DNA of 64,000 bases from Linanthus parryae (taxonomy: Eukaryota; Streptophyta; Magnoliopsida; Ericales; Polemoniaceae). The position numbers and the translations under genes are program-made. This document shows, in pieces, positions 33,008-45,274 of this stretch. Below the pieces are notes generated by a model, which saw nothing but the letters and a program-made list of their open reading frames with translations, was not told the DNA's origin and did no database searches. Where the stretch lies: assembly GCA_023055425.1 (NCBI GenBank), contig JALGPY010000009.1:32965275-33029274 (forward strand). Direction: 5' to 3'. How positions within the stretch are numbered: the stretch's first letter is position 1; every line of letters starts with the position of its first letter.

Positions 33008-36000
33008 TTGAAGGATGTCACCAAAGCTTTGAAAGATCAGAAATGGATATTGGATAGTGGATGTTCCAGGCATATGAGTGGGAAGAAATCTTTATTCTCA
33101 GAACTGAAAGAAAAAACAGAGGGAACAATCACACTTGGTGACAAAGCAAAGTGCAACATAATTGGTATTGGAAGTGTTGGTAACAATTCTGCATATTCAA
33201 TTTCTGATGTTTATTTAGTTGATGGTCTTAAGTACAATCTGTTGAGTAGTTCTTAGCTTTGTGACAAAGGTAATAAGGTTGTCTTTGACAAGGAGAAATG
33301 TGTGGTGCAAGATGATAAATTAGGCAATTGCATTCTCACTGCTCCTAGGTCACATAATGTTTATGCATTGTGTACTGACAAAGTTGCAGGTGATAGTCTG
33401 AAATATCTCAAAGCTTTGAAGGATGACTCAAAACTATGGCACATAATGCTTGGTCATATAAGCATGCATTCCTTGAACAAACTCATCTCAAAAGATCTGG
33501 TAAGGGGATTCCCAATCCTTAAATTCAAAGATAATTAGTATTGTAAAGCATGCACTCAAGGTAAGCAAACCAGAAGCTCATTCAAGCCAAATAATTTTGT
33601 AAGTACCTCCAGACCCTTAGAAATGCTGCATATGGACTTGTGTGGTCCTATGACGGTTCAAACACCCAGAGGTAAGAGATATATGATTTTTTTAGTTGAT
33701 GATTACTCTAGATATACTTGGGTTATGTTTATTAGAGAAAAGTCTGAAGCATTATCTGAATTTTCTAAACTTTGCAAGGAGTTTCAAACTTTGAAAAACT
33801 TACCTCTTTCATCTATTAGAAGTGATCATGGTAGGGAATTTGATCAACTTGATTTTGATTTATTTTGTGCAAAGCATGGCATATCACACAACTTTTCTGC
33901 ACCTAGAACTCCTCAGCAAAATGGTGTAGTTGAGAGGAGAAATATGACTCTGGAAAACATGTCTAAAACCATGTTACTTGAAAGTAATTTGCCAAAGTAT
34001 TTGTGGGCAGAAGCAGTTATTACTGCCAACTATGTGCTCAATAGCTGTTTGATCAGGCCAATTTTAAAGAAAACCCCTTATGAACTGTTTAAAGGAAGGA
34101 AGCCTAGTGTTGCTAACTTTAAGCCTTTTGGTTGTACTTGTTTTGTGGATAACAATGGCAAAGATAATCTTGGTAAGTTTGATGCTAGAAGTGATTAAGG
34201 TGTGTTTCTTAGTTATTCTCAAACCAGCAAAGCTTACAGTGTTTACATAAAGAGATCTAAAATTGTAGAGGAGAGTATTCATGTTATTTTTGATGAAATT
34301 ATTGATGATTATCTGAGTCGAAGTTTTGCAGATCTTAGTTTGAATAAATATGAGGCTGATGAAGACCTTGAGAAAGCCAACAAGAGCAAAACTAAGTATC
34401 AAAAACTTTCAGAATAATCTCAAGGCCTTGAACCCCCTGCTCAGCCAAAATCTCAAAGCCTTGAGACAGAGATTGACAGGAAATATGATGCTCCTTCTAC
34501 TGTATCAAGAACTCAAAGCCTTGAAGGTCCATACACTTGGACACCCAGAAAGAAGTTCAAATATCTCTCAGATCACCTTGCTGAGAATATTATATCAGAT
34601 CCAACAACTGGAACTTAGACAAGAGGTCAATTGAGAAATCTATGTGCATTCAGTGCTTTTGTATCACTCATTGAGCCCAAAAATGCAAATTAAGCACTAG
34701 AGGATGCAGATTGGATCATTTAAATGAAGAATGAGCTGATTGAGTTTGAAAGGAACAAGGTCTGGAATTCGGTTCCTACACCAAAAGATCAATCAGTGAT
34801 TGGAACAAGATGGGTGTTCAGAAATAAGCTTGATGAAAAAGGTAAGGTTATGAGAAACAAAGCAAGACTGGTTGCACCGGGATACAATCAAGAGGAAGGT
34901 ATTGATTATGAGGAAACATTTTCCCCTGTTGCAAGGTTAGAAGCTATCAAAATACTTCTTGCATTTGCATCACGTAATCACATAAACTTTTTTGGAATGG
35001 ATGTTAAATGTGCTTTTCTGAATGGTTATCTACAAGAAGAAGTATATGTTGCTCAACCACCAGGTTTTGAAAATGATATCTTTCCTGATCATGTTTACAA
35101 ACAGGACAAAGCCTTATATGGTCTTAAACAAGCTCCAAGGGCTTGGTATGACAGACTTTCAAAGTTTTTGCTAGAAAATGGTTTTAAGAGGTCTAGTTGA
35201 TAAAAATCATTTTATCAAAAATCAGGAAAAAGATATGTTAGTTGTTCAGATATATGTAGATGATATTCTTTTTGGTGCTACTAATGATGCTCTTTCAAAA
35301 GAGTTTTCAAGTCTAATGTGCAGGGAATTTGAAATGAGCTTGATGGGAGAACTGAATTTCTTTCTTGGACTTCATGTACATCAAATAAAGAAAGGAATTT
35401 TTGTGCATCAAGGAAAATACACCCTGGACTTTTTAAACAAGTATAACATGTCACAGTCCAAGGTTGCAAAGTCCCCTATGAGTTCATCACTGTCTTTAGA
35501 CAAGGACACAACTGGTAAGAGTGTAAATCATAAATATTAGAGAGGTATGATTAGTTCCCTTTTGTATCTAACTTCTATTAGACCAGATATTATGTTTAGT
35601 GTATGCATGTGTGCAAGGTTTCAGGTTGATCCTAAAGAGAGTCATTTAATTGCTGTGAAAAGGATTTTTAGATATTTGAATGGAACCAAAGACTTAGGGC
35701 TTTGGTTTCCAAGAAGGACTAATATTCTGTTGAGTGGATATTCAGATGCAGACTTTGCAGGTTACAAAGTATACAGAAAGAGTACTTCTGGATGTTGCCA
35801 GTTTCTTGGATCTTCATTGATAAGTTGGCATTCAAAGAAGCAGAATTCGGTAGTCTTGACAACTGCAGAAGCTGAATATATTGCAGCTGGAGCTTGCTGT
35901 TCACAGGTTTTATGGATTGCACAGTAGCTAAGATATCTTGGATATGATTTCAGAAATGTGCCAATTAACTGTGACAATACAAGTTCCATTTCAATATCAA

Positions 36001-36206
36001 AGAATTCAGTACAGCACTCAAGGACAAAACATATAGATGTGAGGCATCATTTTCTTAGAGATCACACAGAGAAAGGTGACATTGTTCAATCTTTTATTTC
36101 TACTTCTAAGCAATTAGCTGATATTTTCACTAAACCATTGCCAGATGAGAGGCTTGCATCCCTAAGGCCTGAAATGGGTATGTTAAACAAGGATGCATTG
36201 GTTTAG
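33008..36206 (+). pseudogene. pol: SIRE-2 pol (broken)
   Basis: Copia order as in SIRE-1: protease (WILDSGCSRHMSG), integrase (DDYSRYTWV, SDHGREF, TPQQNGVVERR), then RT ([33 protein letters not shown] near 35250) and RNase H (KHIDVRHHFLRDH). In-frame stops lie at 33254-33256, 33536-33538, 34196-34198, 34616-34618, near 34690 and near 34722, 35538-35540 and 35925-35927. A frameshift lies around 35180-35200. The stop at 34616-34618 is the same TAG in the same codon as SIRE-1 5917-5919. The natural end is the TAG at 36204-36206. Confidence 0.93.
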
Positions 36207-36642
36207 GGGGAGTAATCAGTCACTATGTGTAGTATCTTTGTGATTTCAAAGCCTTGAGATTAAATTTTCTGGAGCCTTGAAAATATAGCTCAAAGCTTTG
36301 AAGTTTCTGTATTCCTCTGAAACTTCTCAAAGCTTTGAACTACTGCTTCATTGATGTGAGGACTGGATTGCATTATCTTTAAACATTGGATCATGAAAAA
36401 TTTTGTGTTATCTTTTTAGATAATTATAGAATATTTTAGAATGTTCAGAGATTTGTTCAAAATATCTACAAATATCTTGAAAATCTTCTCAAATCTTTTT
36501 TCATGCAAATCTTCTACCTTTAGTCAAACTTTCTACCTACTTAAGCCAGCTTCAGGACTTATTTTCTTTCATTATCTACTTCAATCTCCTCGTCTCTATC
36601 TCTCTTTATCCTCATTCTCTCAATTTCTCAAATCCTACCCAA
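36207..36642 (+). other. SIRE-2 spacer between pol and the env-like ORF
   Basis: Non-coding; it matches the arrangement at 7498-7948: purine run, CAARGCYTTG words (36246, 36291, 36328), an A/T-rich part, then a CT-rich leader-like stretch. Confidence 0.65.
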
Positions 36643-36775
36643 ATGGAGAGAAAATCCGAAAGAATCAAGCAGCTAGGTCAGACCTCCAACAAAAGGGTGA
36701 AGAGAAAAGCTAACAGAAAGATAACCATTCATGGATTAGACTCACAAGACACGACTAGTGTTCATGAGACCTCAC
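36643..36775 (+). pseudogene. SIRE-2 env-like ORF, 5' piece
   Basis: It starts at the ATG at 36643 (MERKSERIKQLGQTS), with no stop where SIRE-1 has one in codon 9. After 44 codons it is cut by the Tork-like copia, and continues at 45270. Confidence 0.85.
36771..36775 (+). repeat. Tork-like copia target-site duplication, left copy
   Basis: CTCAC, identical to 45270-45274. Confidence 0.95.
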
Positions 36776-38197
36776 TGTAGGTTTTTGATTCATGGATGCG
36801 CAACGGAAACAAAAATTAACCATGCAAAACCCTCCAGGGATCACAAGTCAAGAGACATAACAATGGTAAAGGAAGAAATCAACAACACACCTTAGGTTCT
36901 CCTTTGATGACTTCAAACGCGAATTGTGTCACGTTCTCTATGGTTAATCCACGCCTAGAGTTGATCCTAGATTTCCCAAGTCCTTGGTGCTAGCTCGGAA
37001 AGAGGAAGAGGAAGAAAAATCACGCAAAACGAGAACAAAAGGGGCTCTCGGCCTCCTTGTGGCCGACAAGATGGGGCGGCGGGCTAGGGGCGGCGAGCTC
37101 CTAGCTTGCTTGCTCATTTTCTCTCCTTTTGTTCTCTCCCACTCTTGTTATGTTCAATAATGAGCATAAATTATGGGAAGGAAGGAAGGAAGGTCCTTTA
37201 TACAGTCCAACAACTCCTTGCCAACTACCTAAAGGACTTATTCTAGTCCTACTAGAATTCAATTTAGTCCCTTCCTTGCAAATTAGTCCCTACTAAGTTT
37301 GCAAGGTTTTGCAAAGTGATCCTTCTAATTAATTAATCCAATTAATTAATTCCCAAATCTAGTTCAAATCTATCTAGCGTGTGACCCCATAGGTTCTATC
37401 TAGTTGGTAGCAACTATTTGCTAATATGGAGCGGTTTCTAGCAAAACATCCATTCTAGCCAACTAATAGAATAGTCATCTTGACAACCTTTGTACAAGTA
37501 ATTGTCTCATCCCATTGTCTCTATATCTGGATTGGACACGAGACATACAAGTCACACTCGTATATCCAATCCATAATTTCTCGATCCATGGGAATAGCCT
37601 TATTCGTGCAAATAACATCAATATCCCATATTGATTTATTTGAGTCTGGCCAGACATTCTATAAGCACTATCCCTCGAGTGGCCTAGGATATTTGCTCCC
37701 GTTATGTGGGAGGGAAAATTCTATCTACGTCCACTACGATCTCTAAGCTTGCTTCTTATTGTATCCAGTACACGCCTTTATAACTACCCAGTTACGGTGT
37801 AGCGTTTAACGCTACCAAAATCACAATAATCCACAACTAGAATATCTAGTGACTTCATGTCTAAGGATGACAATACCATTGCACCGCGAGAAGCGCTTGT
37901 GACTCAACACAACGTGTATGTAGCCTTCTCAGAGATGGGTCAATCCAGTGCAACATTACCCTTAATGCACACCTATGTGTTGGATCGTGATATCTCCATA
38001 TCAATCCAAACCCATACTAGTCTATAGATGATTGTCCCATTAATCATTATACTGGACTAGAGATATTTAAGATAAACAACACAATTGTAAATCTAAGGAC
38101 TTCATTATATCAAAATATCCAGTAAATAATAAATGAATTTCTAGCCATAAATAAATTCATACTAAACTAGATTGCCTCTAGGGCATCTATTCCAACA
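36776..38197 (-). repeat. Tork-like copia 3' LTR
   Basis: 1,422 bases. On the minus strand it begins TGTTGGAATAGATG and ends CCTACA. Open frames inside it recur in the other LTR and are not genes. Confidence 0.93.
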
Positions 38198-38208
38198 GTC
38201 TCCCACTT
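38198..38208 (-). other. Tork-like copia polypurine tract
   Basis: On the minus strand, AAGTGGGAGAC lies directly against the 3' LTR. Confidence 0.85.
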
Positions 38209-38217
38209 GCACTAGAG

Positions 38218-39745
38218 TCAATCTGGCTCATCTCGTATGCCCATACTCCTAGTGTGCCCTTCATGCTTCCACTCCTTGAGCGGCTTTGTAAGCGGGTCTG
38301 ACAGATTCTCATCTGTAGGAATCTTGCATATCCGAACGTCTCCTCTATCGATAATATCTCGAATCAGATGAAACTTCCTGAGCACGTGCTTGGACTTCTG
38401 GTGCGACCTGGGTTCCTTTGATTGCGCGATCGCTCCAGTGTTGTCACAGTACAACTCGACTGGATCCGCAATGCTAGGGACCACACCAAGTTCAGAAACA
38501 AACTTTCTAATCCAAACAACTTCCTTTGCTGCGCCATTTGCAGCAATGTACTCAGCCTCTGTTGTAGAATCAGCTACCGTCTCTTGCTTGGAACTCTTCC
38601 AGCTCACCGCTGCTCCATTCAGGAAAAACACATATCCCGACTGTGATCTAAAGTCATCTCTGTCGGTTTGGAAGCTTGCATCAGTGTAACCCCTTACACG
38701 CAACTCTTCCTCTCTGCCAAATATCAAGATAACATCCTTAAATCTTCTCAAGTACTTTAGGATGTTCTTGACAGCAATCCAGTGACTCTCACCCGGATTG
38801 GATTGGTATCTGCTTGTCCTACTCAAGGCATATGACACATCTGGTCTAGTACATAACATGGCGTACATGATAGATCCTATGGCCGAGGCATAGGGGATTC
38901 TACTCATGCGTTCCTTCTCAATATCATTGGAAGGACAACCACTGTTCGAAAGAGTGATTCCATGTGACATGGGCAAGAATCCCTTCTTGGAATATTACAT
39001 GTTGAACCGTTTCAACACCTTGTCAATATTTGTACTCTGACTTAGGCCTAGCAAACTCTTAGATCTATCTCCATAGATCTTTATACCGAGTATATAGGCT
39101 GCTTCCCCTAAGTCCTTCATTGAGAAACACTTCCCTAGCCAATCTTTAACAGATTGCAGCATGGGAACGTTGTTTCCAATGAGTAGTATGTCATCTACAT
39201 ACAAGACCAGAAAAGCTACAGAGCTCCCACTAACCTTCTTGTAGACACAAGACTCATCTTTATTTCTGATGAAGCCAAACTCTTTAACTACTTCATCAAA
39301 ACGTCGATTCCAACTCCTAGAAGCTTGCTTCAATCCATAAATGGATCGTTGCAGCTTACAGACTTTGTTGGCTTGCTTTGGATCCTCAAAACCCTCCGGT
39401 TGTATCATATACACGTCCTCGAGGAGATTCCCATAAAGGAATGTTGTTTTGACATCCATCTGCCAAATCTCATAGTCGTGGTATGCTGCAATCGTAAGTA
39501 GGATTCGGATGGATTTGGTCATAGCGACTGGTGAAAAGGTTTCATCATAGTCAATACCATGAATCTGTCTGAATCCTTTAGCCACCAATCGGACCTTATA
39601 GGTAATCAATCACATTACCATCCATGTCGATCTTCTTCTTGAAGACCCACTTGCACCATATGGGCCGCGCCCCATCGGGTGGTTCAACCAAAGTCCATAC
39701 TTTGTTGGTATACATGGATTCCATCTCGGATCTCATGGCTTCTAG
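38218..39745 (-). pseudogene. pol: Tork-like copia RT and RNase H (few lesions)
   Basis: Reverse transcriptase with KVRLVAKGF, QMDVKTTFLYG, YGLKQASRSWN and the catalytic LYVDDILLIG. RNase H follows with EAEYIAANGA and CDNTGAIAQS. It ends at 38218 near the polypurine tract. Between RT and RNase H a single in-frame TAA (38995-38997) replaces a sense codon. A frameshift lies near 39600-39620, between the integrase tail and RT. All catalytic motifs visible are intact. Confidence 0.92.
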
Positions 39746-40999
39746 TCACTTCTGAGAGTCTGGGCCATTCATGGCCTCCTCATAGGTAATAGGCTCATCA
39801 TCTATGAGCATCGAGTCACTGGAATCGGTCACGAGAAGTCCATACCTCTCGGGTTCCTGGCGCACTCTACTAGATCTACGAAGCTCTTGTGTTACCTGAA
39901 CAGGTTCCTCCACAACTGCTTGTGGTTCCAGTTCATGTTCCATAATCGGTTCAGTGATTTGTGGTTCTTGAACCTCTTCAAGTTCTACATTCCTCCCACT
40001 TGCTTCTTTAGAGACAAACTCTCTTTCTAGAAACACGCCGGTCCGAGCAACAAACACTTTGTTCTCGGTTGGATTGTAGAAGTAGTAACCCTTAGTTTCC
40101 TTAGGGTACCCCACAAATTTACACTTATCTTCTTTCGGCCCTATCTTGTCTGATTGTAAACGTTTTACATAGACATCGCAGCCCCAAATCCTCATGAACG
40201 ACAGTGTTGGACGCCTCCCACTCCACATCTCATATGGTGTCTTCATGACTGATTTGGATGGAACACGGTTAATGGTGAAAGCTGCACTTAATAGAGCGTA
40301 GCCCCAAAATGATAATGGAAGATCAGTTTGACACATCATAGATCGAACCATATCCAATAGGGTTCGATTCCTCTGCTCAGACACGCCATTCCATTGTGGC
40401 GTTCCGGGTGGAGTGAGTTGGGACACGATCCCACACTCTCTAAGATAGTCGTCAAACTCTTGGCTTAAGTATTCTCCTCCACGATCCGATCGTAGAGCCT
40501 TGATACTTTTTCCAAGCTGCTTCTCTACTTCATTCTTGAATTCTTTGAACACTTCAAAGGATTCGGATTTTGCCCTCATGAGGTACACAAATCCATATCT
40601 ACTGTAATCATCAGTAAATGTAATGAAGTAGACATAACCACCCCTGGCTGGCGTGGCAAATGGACCACACACATCGGTATGTATGAGCGCCAATTGCTCA
40701 CTAGTCCTCTCACCTTTCTTATAGAAAGGGGACATAGTCATTTTTCCCAATAAACAAGCCTCACATGTCTCATATGATTCAAAATCAAATGAGTCTAGTA
40801 ATCCGTCCTTATGGAGTCTAGATACACATTTTATCATTTATGTGGCCTAAAATACAGTGCCATAAATAAGCAGGATTTAAATCATTTATTTTAATCCGCT
40901 TGGTATTAATGTTGTACACAAGATTGCTTAGATCAAGGACATAAAGTCCATTAAATAATTGCGCACTAAAATAGTGAATATTATTTAAATAAAAGGAAC
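39746..40999 (-). pseudogene. pol: Tork-like copia integrase
   Basis: The zinc-type N-terminus (near LWHCILGH) is in decayed sequence between 41000 and 40838. The main open part, 40837-39746, has CEACLLGKM, the core IHTDVCGPF, FTDDYSRYGFVYLM, LRSDRGGEYLS and GTPQWNGVSEQRNRTL, then an MKTPYEMW-type C-terminal part and an acidic linker. The stop at 39746-39748 is a TGA where related proteins have Trp. A frameshift near 40838-40845 separates it from the upstream frame. Confidence 0.92.
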
Positions 41000-41000
41000 A

Positions 41001-42167
41001 CTAATTGTTCTTTATTGAAATAATAAAACCATCATTGTCCAAACAAGAAATAGAAATAATGATTCTGCTCATAGCAGGCACAAAATAGCAATTATTTAAT
41101 TCTAAAACTAATCCTGAAGGCAGAGATAGCTCGCACACGCCTATGGCCAACGCAGCAACCTTTGCTCCATTCCCAACGCGCAGATCTACCTCTCCTTTAG
41201 CCAATCTTCTACATCTCTTTAGATCCTGCATATTTCGACAAATATGAGATCCACATCCAGTATCTAATACCCATGATGTAGAGACAGTTAAATTGACATC
41301 CACAACAAAAATACCTGGTGGTGGTGGAATCACTATTCCAAGCCTCTTGTCCTCCAGATATTTTGGGTAGTTCCTCCTCCAATGTCCAAGTTGACTGCAG
41401 TAGTGACACTCACCTTTAGTCTCTCCTTTGGCAATGCCACCAACAGGCTTAAGGGCAGGTTCCTTGGACTTGGAAACTGACTTGCCTTTGCCCTTGGAGG
41501 ATGAGGCAAACATTTTGCCCTTTCCTTTCTGCACCATCATAATGGCCTTGCCCTTACCCTTGTTGATGCTCTGTTCAGCTGTCCTCAACATATTGATTAA
41601 ATCTGGCAGTGGTTTCACGATCTCGTTCATGTTATAGTTCATGATGAACTGTCCATAACTCTCGGGCAACGATTGCAACACGAGATCGGTTGCCAACTCT
41701 TGGCCGACCGGGAACCCTAGTTGGGCGAGATTCTCCAAGTACCTGATCATTCGGAGTACATGAGGTCCCACCGGGTTCCCTTCTGCCAGATGACACTTGA
41801 ACAGTGCCTTAGAGACCTCATACCTCTCTACCCTTTCCTGCTCTTGGAAGAGCTGCTTCAGATGCTTGATCATATCGACAACATTCATGTTTTCGTGTTG
41901 CTTATGAAGCTCAGAAGTCACGGTGCATAGCATAAGCCAGGCCGCATCATTAGCGTCATCAACACGCTTTCGATACGCCTTTAGGACAGCAGGTGTTTGG
42001 TTCTCTGGACCTTCTGGAACTTGCTCCTCTATTGCGTACAGTTTCTTCACTTGCTTGAGAACAATTCTCAAGTTTCTGTACCAATCAAGAAAGTTGGTTC
42101 CAGAGAGCTTGTCCTTCTCAAGGACAGATCGTAGGTAATATTGTGAACTCGATGAGTTGTTTGCCAT
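41001..42167 (-). pseudogene. gag-pro: Tork-like copia gag and protease
   Basis: It starts MANNSSSSQYYLRSV at the ATG at 42167; the frame also runs upstream without an ATG context. The gag domain (about residues 10-220) is followed by a lysine-rich stretch and a single zinc knuckle, CHYCSQLGHWRRNY, whose last cysteine has become tyrosine. The aspartic protease has WVLDTGCGSHIC. The frame ends at TAG 41001-41003, before the integrase zinc region. Confidence 0.92.
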
Positions 42168-43834
42168 TTGGAATTCTACAAAAGGAAAATACGCAAGTTT
42201 TTGTATTTGTGAATTTTTGACTATATTCAATAATGGTTAGTTTATCAAATATAGCTCCCACTATTTTTCTACGGATTAATAACCCTCAAGATATTAATGC
42301 GGAAAATATCCTTATATTTTCTAGTGGGCCAAGATCCATGTTTCATCTCCTTATGAGCTTGCTTTGGCAAGTCACCCATAATTTGACTACTTTAGGTAGG
42401 AACAATTCTAATTGCATCCCATATGCAACTCTTGGTTCAATTGGGCAAATAACTCCTTATTTATCCATCCTTATGGATAATTCCAATTGATTGCGTCTAG
42501 GTTTCTTGATCATATTAATAGCCCAGTTGTGTTCAACCTCTTATTCAAACAATTGCACATTGTTACGTGTCATCGCATTCCATCATTATGAACCAAGTCG
42601 CCATGCTTTGGCACGCACGAACTTGATAAATAATGATGATAATGAGTGTTTAAATAACGAGAAGGCAAGAACACAATATTTGAATTTTGAGGGATTTTAA
42701 ATTCAATTTTAATTGTTTTGTTGATCAATATCAACTAATCTATCTATTTGAGTTTGGGCACAACTCCAAATAATAGATCCGGGTTGCCGAATTATCTTAT
42801 TATCCTAATTTCATGCATCATCCATACACCAACCACACAATAATAAGACAATAAAGTAAACAACCACAAAACAGAAATTAATTGTGATGTGGATATGGCC
42901 TTTTCTAGACTAAGATAATTCCAAGCCAATGGAATTATCTATGAACCCTAAAACAAACACATCTCCATGCGTCTTGATCTTTTGGTCCATCCTTCATAGT
43001 CATGTGGAATGCTCCATACTCCATGCTCCATCTTTTGTGGCTCCTTTGGCTTTGGACTTCTTTTTCTTCAATCTTGGCTAACAATCTACTTTATCTAGCA
43101 CTAGCTAACTTCTATACTAAATAAAATAAATCTCACAAGTTGAGAAAAAAAAAATGGCACGCAGGCCATAAAACCCTAATTAATTAATACAATTAATTGA
43201 TCAGCTCGCAGGCCGTAAAACCAAACCACAAAATTAAACATCCACATCAAACCACATCCTAAGGCCATATCCAATCACCATGCGAATTGCACGTAAACAG
43301 TTAAAATCAAATTTTAACGCGCTTGGTCAATTTTAATTTATTTTAGGATTTCTAGGGTTAAAACGGTCCATGGGCCCAACAATCAAACTGCCCGGGCCCA
43401 ATAAGGTGAACCACAAGGCCCTAGGGCCGGCCCGACCCATAATCCACACGCCTAGGCCGCGGGTTAGGGCCGCCCGACCCCTAGGGCGGCCAATCTTAGG
43501 CGGAAAGCAAGAGGGGCGGTCCCCTAGGGGGCCGAACCTCCTTGAGGGAGTTTTTTCCAAAACAACTCCCTTGCTTGGTGCCCAAGTTCGGTTGTTTCCT
43601 TGTTTTGGGAGAACTCCTTCTTCCCCAAGGATGCCCAAACCCCAGATCTAAGATCCTAAAATTTCTCAAACTCACCAATTCATGCATCCAATGAAAAAAT
43701 TAGATCTTGTTATGATAGATTATTGACAAATTGCATCTCATGCTTGATTTGTCTTGTTTTATGCGATAAACAATCAAATTAAGGTGTAAAACAACTAAAA
43801 CGTAACACATAAACCACGTTTATGCTCTATAACC
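42168..43834 (-). other. Long 5' leader of the Tork-like copia
   Basis: About 1.67 kb lies between the primer site and the gag ATG with no conserved protein. A GC-rich block (about 43370-43640) is made of words such as GGGCCC, CCTAGG and GGCCGG that can pair with one another. A 101-codon minus-strand frame in that block (43638-43333) shows no domain and is probably chance. The remainder is AT-rich. Confidence 0.6.
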
Positions 43835-43849
43835 TGGCTCTGATACCAC
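43835..43849 (-). other. Tork-like copia primer-binding site
   Basis: On the minus strand, GTGGTATCAGAGCCA lies directly against the 5' LTR and contains the canonical Met-tRNA core TGGTATCAGAGC. Confidence 0.93.
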
Positions 43850-45269
43850 TATAGGGTTTTGATTCATGGATGCGCAACGGAAACAAAAATTAACCATGCA
43901 AAACCCTCCAAGGATCACAAGTCAAGAGACATAACGATGGTAAAGGAAGAAATCAACAACACACCTTAGGGTTCTCCTTTGATGAATTCAAACGCGAATT
44001 GTGTCACGTTCTCTATGGTTGATCCACGCCTAGAGTTGATCCTAGATCTCCCAAGTCCGTGGTGCTAGCCCGGAAAGAGGAAGAGGAAGAAAAATCACGT
44101 AAAACGAGACCAAAAGGGGCTCTCGGCCTCCTTGTGGCCGACAGGATGGGGCGGCGGGCTAGGGGTGGCGAGCTCCTAGCTTGCTTGCTCCTTTTCTCTC
44201 CTTTTGTTCTCTCCCACTCTTGTTATGTTCAATAATGAGCATAAGTTATGGGAAGGAAGGAAGTTCCTTTATATAGTCCAACAACTCCTTGCCAACTACC
44301 TAAAGGACTTATTCTAGTCCTACTAGAATTCAATTTAGTCCCTTCCTTGCAAATTAGTCCCTACTAAGTTTGCAAGGTTTTGCAAATAGATCCTTCTAAT
44401 TAATTAATCAAATTAATTAATTCCCAAATCTAGTTCAACTATATCTAGCGTGTGACCCCATAAGTTCTATCTAGTTGGTAGCAACTATTTGCTAATATGG
44501 AGCGGTTTCTAGCAAAACATCCATTCTAGCCAACTAATAGAATAGTCATCTTGACAACCTTTGTACAAGTAATTGTCTCATCCCTTTGTCTCTATATCCG
44601 GATTGGACACGAGACATACAAGTCACACTCGTATATCCAATCCATAGTTTCTCGATCCATGGGAATAGCCTTATTCGTGCAAATAACATCAATATCCCAT
44701 ATTGATTTAATTGAGTCTGGCCAGACATTCTATAAGCACTATCCCTCGAGTGGCCTATGATATTTGCTCCCGTTATGTGGGAGGGACAAATTATATCTAC
44801 GTACACTACGATCTCTAAGCTTGCTTCTTATTGTATCCAGTACACGCTTTTATAACTACCCAGTTACGGTGTAGCGTTTAACGCTACCAAAATCACAATA
44901 ATCCACAACTAGAATATCTAGTGACTTCAAGTCTAAGGATGAAAATACCATTGCACCGCGAGAAGCGCTTGTGACTCAACATAACGTGTATGTAGCCTTC
45001 TCGGAGATGGGTCAATCCAGTGCAACATTACCCTTAATGCACACCTATGTGTTGGATCGTGATATCTCCATATCTATCCAACCCCATACTAGTCTATGGA
45101 TGATTGTTTCATTAATCATTATACTGGACTAGGGATATTTAAGATAAACAACACAATTGTAAATATAAGGACTTCGTTATATCAAAATATCCAATAAATA
45201 ATAAATGAATTTCTAGCCATAAATAAATTCATACTAAACTAGATTGCCTCTGGGGCATCTATTCCAACA
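43850..45269 (-). repeat. Tork-like copia 5' LTR
   Basis: 1,420 bases. On the minus strand it starts TGTTGGAATAGATG and ends CTATA, where the 3' LTR ends CTACA, so the terminal CA has become TA by a point change. Confidence 0.93.
44266..44276 (-). promoter_or_regulatory. Tork-like copia LTR TATA box
   Basis: On the minus strand, CTATATAAAGG is a strong plant TATA box about 420 bases before the LTR end. The 3' LTR copy reads TGTATAAAGG. Confidence 0.6.
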
Positions 45270-45274
45270 CTCAC
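45270..45274 (+). repeat. Tork-like copia target-site duplication, right copy
   Basis: CTCAC, identical to 36771-36775. Confidence 0.95.

Larger units (their letters stand above)
36776..45269 (-). mobile_element. Tork-like Ty1/copia element nested in SIRE-2
   Basis: A minus-strand copia of 8,494 bases with LTRs at 43850-45269 (5') and 36776-38197 (3'), a Met-tRNA primer site, gag, protease, integrase, RT and RNase H, and a polypurine tract. The flanks CTCAC/CTCAC are a perfect target duplication. In the first ~235 bases of the LTRs I count about ten differences, fewer per base than between the SIRE-2 LTRs, consistent with insertion after SIRE-2. Coding lesions are few. The protein style fits the Tork/Angela group, judged from memory of that group. 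There is no third ORF. Confidence 0.95.

Noticed and set aside
37475..37746. Short ORFs that recur at 44546-44806
   Set aside because: They lie in the two copies of one LTR, so their repetition is explained by the element, not by a conserved gene.
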